Part shown: positions 35,353-43,284 of the stretch, piece after piece
How the letters are laid out: each line of letters opens with the position of its first letter
Numbering within the stretch: position 1 is the first letter of the stretch
From: Faecalicatena faecalis
GTDB lineage: Bacteria > Bacillota > Clostridia > Lachnospirales > Lachnospiraceae
Assembly: GCF_012524165.2 (NCBI RefSeq)
Contig: NZ_JABACJ020000019.1
Location: 1-64,000, forward strand
Reading direction: 5' to 3'
DNA: 64,000 nt
Translations under genes and position numbers: made by a program
The notes under the pieces: model-generated
What the model saw: the letters and a program-made list of their open reading frames with translations, nothing else
Told to the model about the DNA's origin: nothing
Databases searched by the model: none

Positions 35353-36561
35353 ATGAGTGCGTTAGAACAGGTTAAGAAATTAAGCAGAGAAGAAGTATTG
35401 GATAAGATTGCAGCGCTTGGAATCGAAGAATACGGGCTCGTGAACCAGAAGCTGTCCGACCGCCTTGTGGCGGCAGTTCAGGAAAGTAAAGAAGAGGGAA
35501 AAGAGACAGGCGTCGTATGTGCACTGAATAATGCGGATACGGACGGTGTTCTTCTGGAAGTTCTGCGGTCAGAGCCGGAAAAGGTTCTGGAGGGAATTGC
35601 GATTGCTGCATATGTACTGGAAAGTGAAAATATGGTACTATATATACCTGATTATGCAAAAGAGACGGCAGAGGATGAACGCCTTAACCAGGCGGCTGAC
35701 AAGTATCAGGTCACCTTACAGACCGGACTTGTGGATGTAAGGGCCAGCCAGGGCAAGGCGCTCCTTCATCTGATCACGGCAGCAGAGCTTGCAGATGCAT
35801 TCAATGACTCCTATGAGCCGGAAATCTTTGTATCTGTCAATGGACAGGCACTTCAAAAGGTTTCCTGTGAGACGAAGATCGCAGATCTTGTTTCCCTGGA
35901 AGGCGCAAAAGCAGTACAGCTCGGATACCAGTATTACACCCCTGCGGAAGCAGAGGAACTGACTGTGGCAAGCGCAGGGATTACAAACGGCGTGATCCGT
36001 GTCCTGGCAGAGAAAGACTGTATCGTTGCGGAGACAGAGAAGCGCTTGAGCGCATCCAGAATGTTAAGCTGCGGGAAATGCGTTTTCTGCCGGGAAGGTC
36101 TGATTCAGCTGACGCATATGCAGAAAGAGACGGCAGCAGGAAAAGGAAAGGCAGAGTTCCTTGATATGACACAGGAGATCGGCGAGGCGATGACATTTTC
36201 CACCCCGTGTACGATGGGACAGACCTCATCTCTGATCGCACTGTCTGCAGTGCAGAAGTTCGGCAGCGAATATGAGGCACACATTAAGAAGAAAGCATGT
36301 CCGGCAGGAGTGTGCTTCTCCACAGAAACGATTTATATCGATCCGAAGACCTGCGATGGCTGCGGAGAATGTATGGACGTATGTTCTCTGGACTGCATCG
36401 AAGGAAAAGCAGGATATATCCATATGATCGATGATATTGACTGCGACAGATGCGGAAAATGTATGGAGGTCTGCGAGGCAGGCGCCATCCAGAAGACATC
36501 CGGAAAGCTTCCGAAGCTGCCGAACAGACTGACCAAGGTGGGCAGATTTAAGAAGAGATAG
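35353..36561 (+). CDS. NuoF-like subunit with degenerate NADH/FMN domain plus 2x[4Fe-4S]
   Basis: 402 residues. The N-terminal third aligns with the NuoF 51-kDa flavin domain (VVCALNNADTDG where NuoF has VVCNADEGEPG; EKVLEGIAIAAYVL where NuoF has HKLIEGMIIAAYA). The Gly-rich NADH loop GRGGAGFP is absent. An SLBB-like segment follows (about 156-190), then the NuoF [4Fe-4S] motif SCGKCVFCREG (Cys240, 243, 246), then a C-terminal bacterial ferredoxin domain with CDGCGECMDVCSLDC and CDRCGKCMEVCEAG. It probably no longer binds NADH itself and works as an electron relay for the preceding protein. The ATG is 1 base past that gene's stop, with AGGAGG upstream. Confidence 0.8.
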   Translation: MSALEQVKKLSREEVLDKIAALGIEEYGLVNQKLSDRLVAAVQESKEEGKETGVVCALNNADTDGVLLEVLRSEPEKVLEGIAIAAYVLESENMVLYIPDYAKETAEDERLNQAADKYQVTLQTGLVDVRASQGKALLHLITAAELADAFNDSYEPEIFVSVNGQALQKVSCETKIADLVSLEGAKAVQLGYQYYTPAEAEELTVASAGITNGVIRVLAEKDCIVAETEKRLSASRMLSCGKCVFCREGLIQLTHMQKETAAGKGKAEFLDMTQEIGEAMTFSTPCTMGQTSSLIALSAVQKFGSEYEAHIKKKACPAGVCFSTETIYIDPKTCDGCGECMDVCSLDCIEGKAGYIHMIDDIDCDRCGKCMEVCEAGAIQKTSGKLPKLPNRLTKVGRFKKR

Positions 36562-36586
36562 CAATACAAAAGATTGGGGAAACAAG

Positions 36587-38986
36587 ATGGATTCCGAACG
36601 TAAACTCATGCAATTTTATTTTATTACAAAGGCTGAGATATCCGCACATTACCATCAGAACCCGGAGCTGTTCTATATCCTCCGGGGGAAGATGGAGGTC
36701 AAGATCGACGACGCGGTGTTTCTGATGAACCCGGGCGATATGATTCTGATCAATGCCAATAAACAGCATTTAATGTCAGCCCAGAGTGACGATGTGCTTG
36801 GGGCGAGGGTGGAGATCGACTTTCACCTGCTGGCGGAACACATGGGAACGATGCAGCTTTTCTTCTGGTGCAATACCGTGGCAGATAAAAATGAGGCATA
36901 CCAGGATCTGCGCGCTCTGTTGGACCGGATCCTGGCAAGATATTTTGAGAAGGATGACAAAGGCGCGCTGTATTTGAATGCCCTGTATTATGAGACGCTC
37001 TATGTATTGACGAGCAACTTTCTGATCAAGACAGATGATGTGCGTGCACGGTATGATGATTCTCAGGACAGCATCCGTATCCGGCAGATTCAGAATTATA
37101 TCCAGGCCAACTACCAGACCCAGATTAGCCTGAATGATCTGGCAGACCGCCTGTATCTGTCCAATGCATATCTGTCGAAATACATTAAAAAGAATATGGG
37201 ACTGACGTTTATGGAATATCTGAATAATGTGCGTCTGTTCCACGCAGTGGATGAACTGCTTTATACAAAAAAGAATATCACGCACATTGCATTAGATAAT
37301 GGATTTCCGACCTCGGCTGCATTTACAAAGGCGTTTCGGGACATGTACAGAGAGGCGCCAAGTGAATATCGCAAAAAGGCACAGAACCAGCAGGATATAA
37401 CAGACCATACGCAGACTCTGACGGAGGCGGAAAGACAGCACGTTATGGAATACCTGAAATTCAGGGAGCACAAAGAGGCACCGGAGGCAAAAAACAGCAG
37501 GCAGTGTACGGTAGATGTGAAGGAAATAAAAGAAAAATTGTCATCGTGTTGCAAGGCTGTCAGCCTTGGAGATGCATATTCGCTCCTCCAGTCAGACGTG
37601 CAGAGCCAGTTAAAAGAGATCCAGAAGGAGAGCGGAGTAAAGTATATTCGAATCTGGAATCTGTTATCCCGTGAGAATTGTTTCAATGAAAAAGAAGGAT
37701 ACAATTTCCATAAGATGGATCTTGTACTGGATTTTTTGATCGAGAATCAAATGAAGCCCTATTTGGAGCTGGGGCATAAACCAACTCTGTTTATGTATAC
37801 GCCTGAGCGGAGTGTCAAAGAAGAGGAAACAACACCGGGGATCTATAAAATAAAGGTTTTTCAGGATATCATCACCGCGCTCTGCCTTCATCTTGTGAAC
37901 CGTTACGGGGTCGATGAGATTGAAACATGGTATTTCGAGTACTGGAATGCACCGCAGCTCAAAATAACGGATGAAGACGGAGCGTATTATCTTTACTTTG
38001 AAACCATATACCGGACGTTAAAAGAGATATCCCCGGCCATCAAAGTCGGCGGAGCAGGGTTTATTCTGGGATATGAGACTCTATTGTGCAAAGATATTTT
38101 CCAGATTTGGAAAAAGCGGGATATCCACCCGGATTTCCTTTCTTTCTGTTCGTTCCAGTATGTTGCAATGATTGAGAGTGGAATACGCTATGGAAGAAAA
38201 TCCATCGACTGCAGCTATATAAAGAACCAGGTGGACATCATGAAGAAAGTGATGGAAGAGGCCGGGTTCGTTCCCGGTGAATTCCACATTGATGAATGGA
38301 ATTTCACAATCTCCAATCGGAATGTCCTGAATGACAGTTGTGAACAGGGGGCTTACATTCTGAAGAACTTTATTGATATGAATGGTTCTGTGGACTTTAT
38401 GGCGTACTGGCATGCTCTTGATCTCTATTCGGATTATTATGACACGGATTCCATTCTGAACGGAGATTCCGGGATGATCTCAAGGGACGGTATCCGCAAG
38501 CCATCTTTTTATGCATTGTCCTTTATGAATAGACTGCTTCACAATGTACTGAAAAGGGATGAGAATTCCATAGTGACTACCAACAGCAGAGATCGGTACG
38601 TAATCGCCTGCCATAACTTCAAAAGGCTTTCCTCCCGCTATGTATTTACAGAGGAAGATGAGATCAGAATCGAGGAGCTGGATGATTATATGGAAGACAC
38701 AGACTCCATAAAGCTGAACTTTACATTAGACAATGTGAAGAATGGAAGCTATCTTGTGAAGATCTATTATGTGAATAAAGAAAACGGAAGCGCCCAGGAT
38801 ATCTGGAAACAGATGGAGTATACCAAAGGGCTTGCCAGAGATGAGATCGAGTATCTCAAGAAGAGCGCGATTCCCTGTATCGAGATGAAGAACATACAGG
38901 TAGACGACGGTGTACTTGAGATTGAAAATGTCCTGAAGGCCCAGGAGATCCGGTTGCTGGATATTCAGTACCGGTATCACATGTAA
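36587..38986 (+). CDS. AraC regulator fused to a GH39-like domain (copy 2)
   Basis: 799 residues, the same architecture as the protein at 22573: cupin-like sensor (HYHQNPEL, NPGDMILINANKQH), AraC helix-turn-helix pair (SLNDLADRLYLSNAYLSKYIKKNM), then the GH39-like barrel and a small beta domain. The nucleophile position is Glu570 (DEWN). The acid/base motif WNEP reads W-N-A-P, so the catalytic Glu is Ala455. This makes hydrolysis unlikely and ligand sensing likely. It starts 25 bases after the electron-transfer gene and ends at a strong terminator, so it may be the last gene of the C-glycoside operon (autoregulation). Confidence 0.88.
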   Translation: MDSERKLMQFYFITKAEISAHYHQNPELFYILRGKMEVKIDDAVFLMNPGDMILINANKQHLMSAQSDDVLGARVEIDFHLLAEHMGTMQLFFWCNTVADKNEAYQDLRALLDRILARYFEKDDKGALYLNALYYETLYVLTSNFLIKTDDVRARYDDSQDSIRIRQIQNYIQANYQTQISLNDLADRLYLSNAYLSKYIKKNMGLTFMEYLNNVRLFHAVDELLYTKKNITHIALDNGFPTSAAFTKAFRDMYREAPSEYRKKAQNQQDITDHTQTLTEAERQHVMEYLKFREHKEAPEAKNSRQCTVDVKEIKEKLSSCCKAVSLGDAYSLLQSDVQSQLKEIQKESGVKYIRIWNLLSRENCFNEKEGYNFHKMDLVLDFLIENQMKPYLELGHKPTLFMYTPERSVKEEETTPGIYKIKVFQDIITALCLHLVNRYGVDEIETWYFEYWNAPQLKITDEDGAYYLYFETIYRTLKEISPAIKVGGAGFILGYETLLCKDIFQIWKKRDIHPDFLSFCSFQYVAMIESGIRYGRKSIDCSYIKNQVDIMKKVMEEAGFVPGEFHIDEWNFTISNRNVLNDSCEQGAYILKNFIDMNGSVDFMAYWHALDLYSDYYDTDSILNGDSGMISRDGIRKPSFYALSFMNRLLHNVLKRDENSIVTTNSRDRYVIACHNFKRLSSRYVFTEEDEIRIEELDDYMEDTDSIKLNFTLDNVKNGSYLVKIYYVNKENGSAQDIWKQMEYTKGLARDEIEYLKKSAIPCIEMKNIQVDDGVLEIENVLKAQEIRLLDIQYRYHM

Positions 38987-39043
38987 ACGTATTGCATAAA
39001 ATATCTATCGTAAAAATATATAAGCGTAAAATATGTCAATCTC

Positions 39044-39097
39044 AAAAGTAGCTGTACAAGCTTTAGAAAGTGCTTGTACAGCTGCTTTTTTGTTTTT
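39044..39097 (+). terminator. Terminator of the C-glycoside operon
   Basis: An 18-base stem (39044-39061 with 39072-39089, one G-U pair) is followed by two T-runs. Confidence 0.9.
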
Positions 39098-39323
39098 TTA
39101 TAAGTAGAATTCAAGGATTTGGGCATTCGTGTCCAGGCAGGAGAACGGCTTGAGGATACTTGTTTTCCTGTAAAACAAAAAAGCGCGTACATTTTTTGCT
39201 CTGCACGTTTTCTATAGGAAAAACACAGCAATTATTTTGTCTGAAACAGGGAAAATGCAGGGAAGAGAAAAGGTGGAAAAGGCAGTAGAATGAGTACATC
39301 AAGAAAGAAAACGGAGGTAAAAC
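39098..39323 (+). promoter_or_regulatory. Upstream region of the FMN reductase operon
   Basis: A possible -10 TAGAAT lies at 39286-39291 with no recognisable -35, which again suggests an activated promoter. No other structure or ORF was recognised in this stretch. Confidence 0.3.
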
Positions 39324-40286
39324 ATGAGGGTATTAGGAATCTCCTTTGGGAGAAAGAATCAGCGCAGTGACGTGATGGTAAAAGAAGCATTGTTTGCAGC
39401 GAAGAAAGCGGGGGCAGAAGTCGAGTTCATTAACACGGTAAGAATGGATATCGGACACTGCCGTGCCTGTGATTATTGCAGCAGGCTGCGTGATCAGGGT
39501 GAGCCGGAGATCCACTGCTGTATGAAGGATGATTATCATATTCTGGAAGAAGCGTGCCTGAATGCAGATGGTATCATTATTGCCGCACCAGTATATGCGG
39601 TGGGAATCGTAGGACAGTTCAAGAACTTTGTGGACCGTTTCGGACCATCCCATGACCGCGCAGCACTGCTTGAAGAAAATAAGAAGAGAAAAGAAGAAGG
39701 AAAGCCGGAGCTTGATCCTAGATATTTCAAAGACCGCTACACAGGCTTCATCTCTGTCGGCGGTGCTCAGACACATAACTGGGTATCATTAGGACTGCCG
39801 ATGCTGGATCTGTTCAGCTTCTCATTCTGCATGAAATGCGTAGGACATGTGGATGCATATGATCAGGGAAGAACAGGGCATCCACTGTTTGACCAGGAGT
39901 TGATGGCAAAATGTGCCGAGCTTGGGAAAGCAGTTGCAGAGTCACTTGGAAAACCATATGATGATGTAGATACATGGGTCGGCGAAGAGGGCGTATGTCC
40001 GGTCTGCCACAATCCGCTTCTGAGCATGAATGGAACCACACATGTAGAGTGTCCGATCTGCGGAATCTGGGGCAATCTGTCTGTAGACGGAGACAAGGTA
40101 AAAGTAGAATGGCCGCAGGAAGAAATCGACCGTGCGCGCAATACCAATATCGGAATCTACGAGCATTACAATGAGATTCAGAATATGATCAAGGTATGTG
40201 TGCCGAAACTGGTTGCAAATAAAGACACTCTTCCGAAGATGATGGAAAAGTATATACATTTTGAGGAAACGATAGAGAACATGTAA
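39324..40286 (+). CDS. Flavodoxin-like NAD(P)H:FMN oxidoreductase with C-terminal zinc ribbon
   Basis: 320 residues. The N-terminal flavodoxin-like fold starts RVLGISFGRKNQRSD (FMN phosphate loop) and carries the iron-sulfur-flavoprotein-like motif CRACDYC (Cys46, 49, 52) and the flavin loop APVYAVGIVGQFKNFVDRF. The C-terminal extension (about 218-245) has two CPxC pairs (CPVC and CPIC), likely a zinc ribbon, then a helical tail. It is probably an NAD(P)H- or ferredoxin-linked reductase. GGAGG precedes the ATG. It is co-transcribed with a GPH transporter 14 bases downstream, so it may act on an imported glycoside or aglycone. Confidence 0.78.
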   Translation: MRVLGISFGRKNQRSDVMVKEALFAAKKAGAEVEFINTVRMDIGHCRACDYCSRLRDQGEPEIHCCMKDDYHILEEACLNADGIIIAAPVYAVGIVGQFKNFVDRFGPSHDRAALLEENKKRKEEGKPELDPRYFKDRYTGFISVGGAQTHNWVSLGLPMLDLFSFSFCMKCVGHVDAYDQGRTGHPLFDQELMAKCAELGKAVAESLGKPYDDVDTWVGEEGVCPVCHNPLLSMNGTTHVECPICGIWGNLSVDGDKVKVEWPQEEIDRARNTNIGIYEHYNEIQNMIKVCVPKLVANKDTLPKMMEKYIHFEETIENM

Positions 40287-40300
40287 ATGAGGAGGAAATT

Positions 40301-41704
40301 ATGAAGGAGCAGAAACTTAATGCTTATGGCATGACGCCATTGACTGCCAAGCATTATTTTGTATATGGGTTAGGAAACTTTGCATCACAGTTGTCCTGGA
40401 CAATGGTCAGCACATATCTGTCTATTTTTTACACTGATGTATTCGGACTTGGAACCGGTGCAGTTGCACTTCTGATGCTGATTGCAAAAGTGTGGGACGG
40501 AATCAATGATCCAATGATGGGAACCATCATGGAACGTACACACACCAAACATGGAAGATTCAGACCATACATCTTCGTCGGTGCGATTTTCCTTGTTATC
40601 TTTACCGTACTGACCTTTACCGTACCGGGATTTGGCGGACCGGCAAAATTAGCTTATGCTTATATTACATATATCGGCCTGGGTATGTCTTATACAGTAA
40701 CAAACGTGCCATATCTTGCACTGCCGGTTGTTATGACAAGAGATCCTAAGGAAATCAACAAGCTGAATGCTGCACAGATGATGGGAATGACGATCGGACA
40801 GATCATTCTGAACCTGTTCGTACTTAAGCTGGTACTGTGGTTCGGAAAAGGAAACGAAGCAGCAGGTTACCAGAAGACAGCTATCATGCTTGCACTGATC
40901 GCACTGCCGATGTTCTGGGCAGTTGCCATTCTGTCAAAAGAAAGAATCACCGTAAAGAAAGAAGACCAGGGAAAAGTCAGCGAAGGCTTAAAGCTCATAT
41001 TCAAGAACAAGAACCTTTTATGTGCCATGCTCTATTCTTTCTTCAACATGTTCGGTATGCTTGGACGTATCTCTGTCGCAGTTTACTTTTATCTGCACTG
41101 TGTACAGAACTTTACCTTCATCACTGTATTCATGATGATGCAGATGATCGTCGGAACACTGATCATGCCATTTACACCAAAGATCATCGAGAGATTTGGA
41201 AAGAGAAATACAGCCATTATTTCCATGGTTATCCAGGGCTCTGCACTGATCATCCTCTTCTTCGGACCATATGAAAATATCGTATTTGACTTTGTAGTCC
41301 TGATTTATTACGGACTCGGATACGTAGCAGGTCCTTGTGGAGCAGGTATGATGGTAGATGCAATCGATGATTTTGATGACAAGCACGGATGCCGTAATGA
41401 CGGTATGGCATTCTCCTTCCAGGGAACAGCCATCAAGATCGCAACAGCAATTGCAAACTCTTTATTCCTCTTAGTAATGGGTGCATTCGGTTATGTAGGA
41501 GGCGGCGAGATCACTCCACACGTACAGACAGGTATCAATATAGCAGCCAACCTGCTTCCAGGTATTGTATTCTTAATTGGAATCATCCCGCTTATAATCT
41601 ATAACCTGGATAAACCGGGATATATGGATGGAGTCAGAGCAAGACTGACAGCAAGAGATAAAGCAAAACACACAATCGTAGCAGACGGTGAAATAGAAGA
41701 ATAG
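40301..41704 (+). CDS. GPH-family (MelB-like) glycoside:cation symporter
   Basis: 467 residues with about 12 membrane helices, the usual size for glycoside-pentoside-hexuronide symporters. Family marks are YGLGNFASQLSW at the first helix, GINDPMMGTIMERTHTKHGRFRPYI (the conserved D-P-x-x-G and R-P loop), and the central charged loop. It pairs with the FMN reductase upstream and is a second candidate importer for plant glycosides in this region. AGGAGG lies 7 bases before the ATG. Confidence 0.9.
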   Translation: MKEQKLNAYGMTPLTAKHYFVYGLGNFASQLSWTMVSTYLSIFYTDVFGLGTGAVALLMLIAKVWDGINDPMMGTIMERTHTKHGRFRPYIFVGAIFLVIFTVLTFTVPGFGGPAKLAYAYITYIGLGMSYTVTNVPYLALPVVMTRDPKEINKLNAAQMMGMTIGQIILNLFVLKLVLWFGKGNEAAGYQKTAIMLALIALPMFWAVAILSKERITVKKEDQGKVSEGLKLIFKNKNLLCAMLYSFFNMFGMLGRISVAVYFYLHCVQNFTFITVFMMMQMIVGTLIMPFTPKIIERFGKRNTAIISMVIQGSALIILFFGPYENIVFDFVVLIYYGLGYVAGPCGAGMMVDAIDDFDDKHGCRNDGMAFSFQGTAIKIATAIANSLFLLVMGAFGYVGGGEITPHVQTGINIAANLLPGIVFLIGIIPLIIYNLDKPGYMDGVRARLTARDKAKHTIVADGEIEE

Positions 41705-41725
41705 GAATTATTTTGCTCCATTATT

Positions 41726-41773
41726 GAAGTCCCCCGCTATAATGCTGAATAGGCATAAGCGGGGGACTTCTTT
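41726..41773 (+). terminator. Terminator after the GPH transporter
   Basis: GAAGTCCCCCGCT (41726-41738) and AGCGGGGGACTTC (41758-41770) form a perfect 13-bp stem, followed by TTT. Confidence 0.85.
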
Positions 41774-41891
41774 GAAAAGATGATTGCTGGATTCTTTCGT
41801 ATCTTCGGAATTTGAGGTGTGCTCTCAATGGTATTGTATTATAAAGGTTATGAAGTTTAGCACAAATCCACACAAAATGATGGCATTATGG

Positions 41892-41897
41892 TATAAT
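41892..41897 (+). promoter_or_regulatory. Possible -10 box before the orphan binding protein
   Basis: Perfect TATAAT at 41892-41897 without a recognisable -35, about 55 bases before the start. Confidence 0.35.
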
Positions 41898-41950
41898 TCT
41901 ATAAAATAAGCCGATGTTGAATTTCCCTGGCCAATGAGAGGATAATGAGA

Positions 41951-43264
41951 ATGAAAAGAAGAGGTATGTGTTTTACAGCAGTGACTGTTTTGGTTTCTAT
42001 GCTGCTTGGCGGATGTAAGGGAAGTTCAGATCCGGATTCCCTTAAGATTAAGGAAACAAAGAAAGAAAAGACCGTGCTGACCATGTTCCTGCCCATGGAT
42101 GGAACTGGACAGGCAGTTTCCACATATCGGAATGCAATTGCAGATTATAATAAGACTCAGGAAGAGGTTGAGATCCGGGTAGATGGGATTCCGACTGCTG
42201 ATGGCTATAATGAAGCACTGGAACGCAGATTGAAAGAAGGAGGAGAGGGGGCCGACCTCTTTGTGGTCAATGCAGACAGCGTAAAGGGGCTGTATGAAGA
42301 TGGCTATTTTATGGATCTGTCCGACCTGTCTGTGTATGATCAACTCAATGAAAATGCAAAGATGCAGTCTAAAATAGGTGATATTGTATATACGATTCCA
42401 TTGCAGATGACAGCCTATGGGCTTTATGTGAACGTGGAGATACTTAAAGAGTTCGGTCTGGAAGTACCTCAGAACCGGGAGGAATTCCTGCATTGCTGTC
42501 AGGTGCTCAAAGATGGCGGGATTACCCCAATCAGTCTGAACCGCTGGTATGCGTTGACAACATATACGATGGGTGCGGGGCTGGCACCTATTTATCAGGC
42601 AGAGAATAAGGATGAAATTATCGCTGGATTAAATGATGGCAGTGTAAAAATCGGAGATTATATGGTGGAGGGATTCCGCCTGTTCCAGGAATTAGTCCAG
42701 AAAGGGTATTATGGCGACAATATTACGGCTGCAGAGACGGATAAAATCAGAGCTGGAATTCAGGGAATTGAGAAGTTTAGAAACGGAGAGAATGCCTTTT
42801 TAGCTTCTCCGCTTGGCACTGAGAAGGGGATAGATGATGCTGGCGATGGGAAGATGGATTTTGTACAGATAGGATTTCCTGTACTTTCCGATGGTTCTGT
42901 CAGTATTCCATCCGCAGGTGCCAGACTATGTGTTAATGCGAAGGGGAAACATTCTAAAGAGGCTTACGCTGCAGCCGAATATCTGACAACGGTAAAGTTT
43001 CAGGATTTGGCGAATTCAGAGAGCGGCTATCCCTCCGCTGCTGTAGGAGACAAAAAGGATGAAATTGATGAAAGATGTATGTCTCTGTATGAAAAATCAA
43101 TTGAACAAGGGCAGGTCCCGATTGAGGATATGTCTCTTCATTTTACTTATTGGGATACGATACGGGAGCTGTGCTTGAAGGTAATCGATGGTATGACGCC
43201 CGAGGAGGCTGCGGAGGAATATAACCAGATTCAGGCAGCACAGATTGAGGAGAACGGTCCTTAG
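41951..43264 (+). CDS. Extracellular sugar-binding lipoprotein (ABC family 1)
   Basis: 437 residues. Signal peptide with lipobox (SMLLGGCKGSS), then a MalE/UgpB-like binding fold (TVLTMFLPMDGTG, GADLFVVNADSVKGLYEDGYFMDLSDL, YTIPLQMTAYGLYVN). There are ATGs at 41945 and 41951; GAGAGG is 3 bases from the first and 9 from the second, so the second is used. No permease or ATPase is adjacent. The next gene is a hybrid sensor kinase, so the protein may present a sugar to the sensor rather than feed a transporter. Confidence 0.85.
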   Translation: MKRRGMCFTAVTVLVSMLLGGCKGSSDPDSLKIKETKKEKTVLTMFLPMDGTGQAVSTYRNAIADYNKTQEEVEIRVDGIPTADGYNEALERRLKEGGEGADLFVVNADSVKGLYEDGYFMDLSDLSVYDQLNENAKMQSKIGDIVYTIPLQMTAYGLYVNVEILKEFGLEVPQNREEFLHCCQVLKDGGITPISLNRWYALTTYTMGAGLAPIYQAENKDEIIAGLNDGSVKIGDYMVEGFRLFQELVQKGYYGDNITAAETDKIRAGIQGIEKFRNGENAFLASPLGTEKGIDDAGDGKMDFVQIGFPVLSDGSVSIPSAGARLCVNAKGKHSKEAYAAAEYLTTVKFQDLANSESGYPSAAVGDKKDEIDERCMSLYEKSIEQGQVPIEDMSLHFTYWDTIRELCLKVIDGMTPEEAAEEYNQIQAAQIEENGP

Positions 43265-43284
43265 AAATTGCAGGTGATAAAGCT

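Noticed and set aside
35353..36561. Simple annotation as an active NADH dehydrogenase NuoF
   Set aside because: The Gly-rich NADH-binding loop and the full FMN motif are missing, so direct NADH oxidation by this subunit is not supported.
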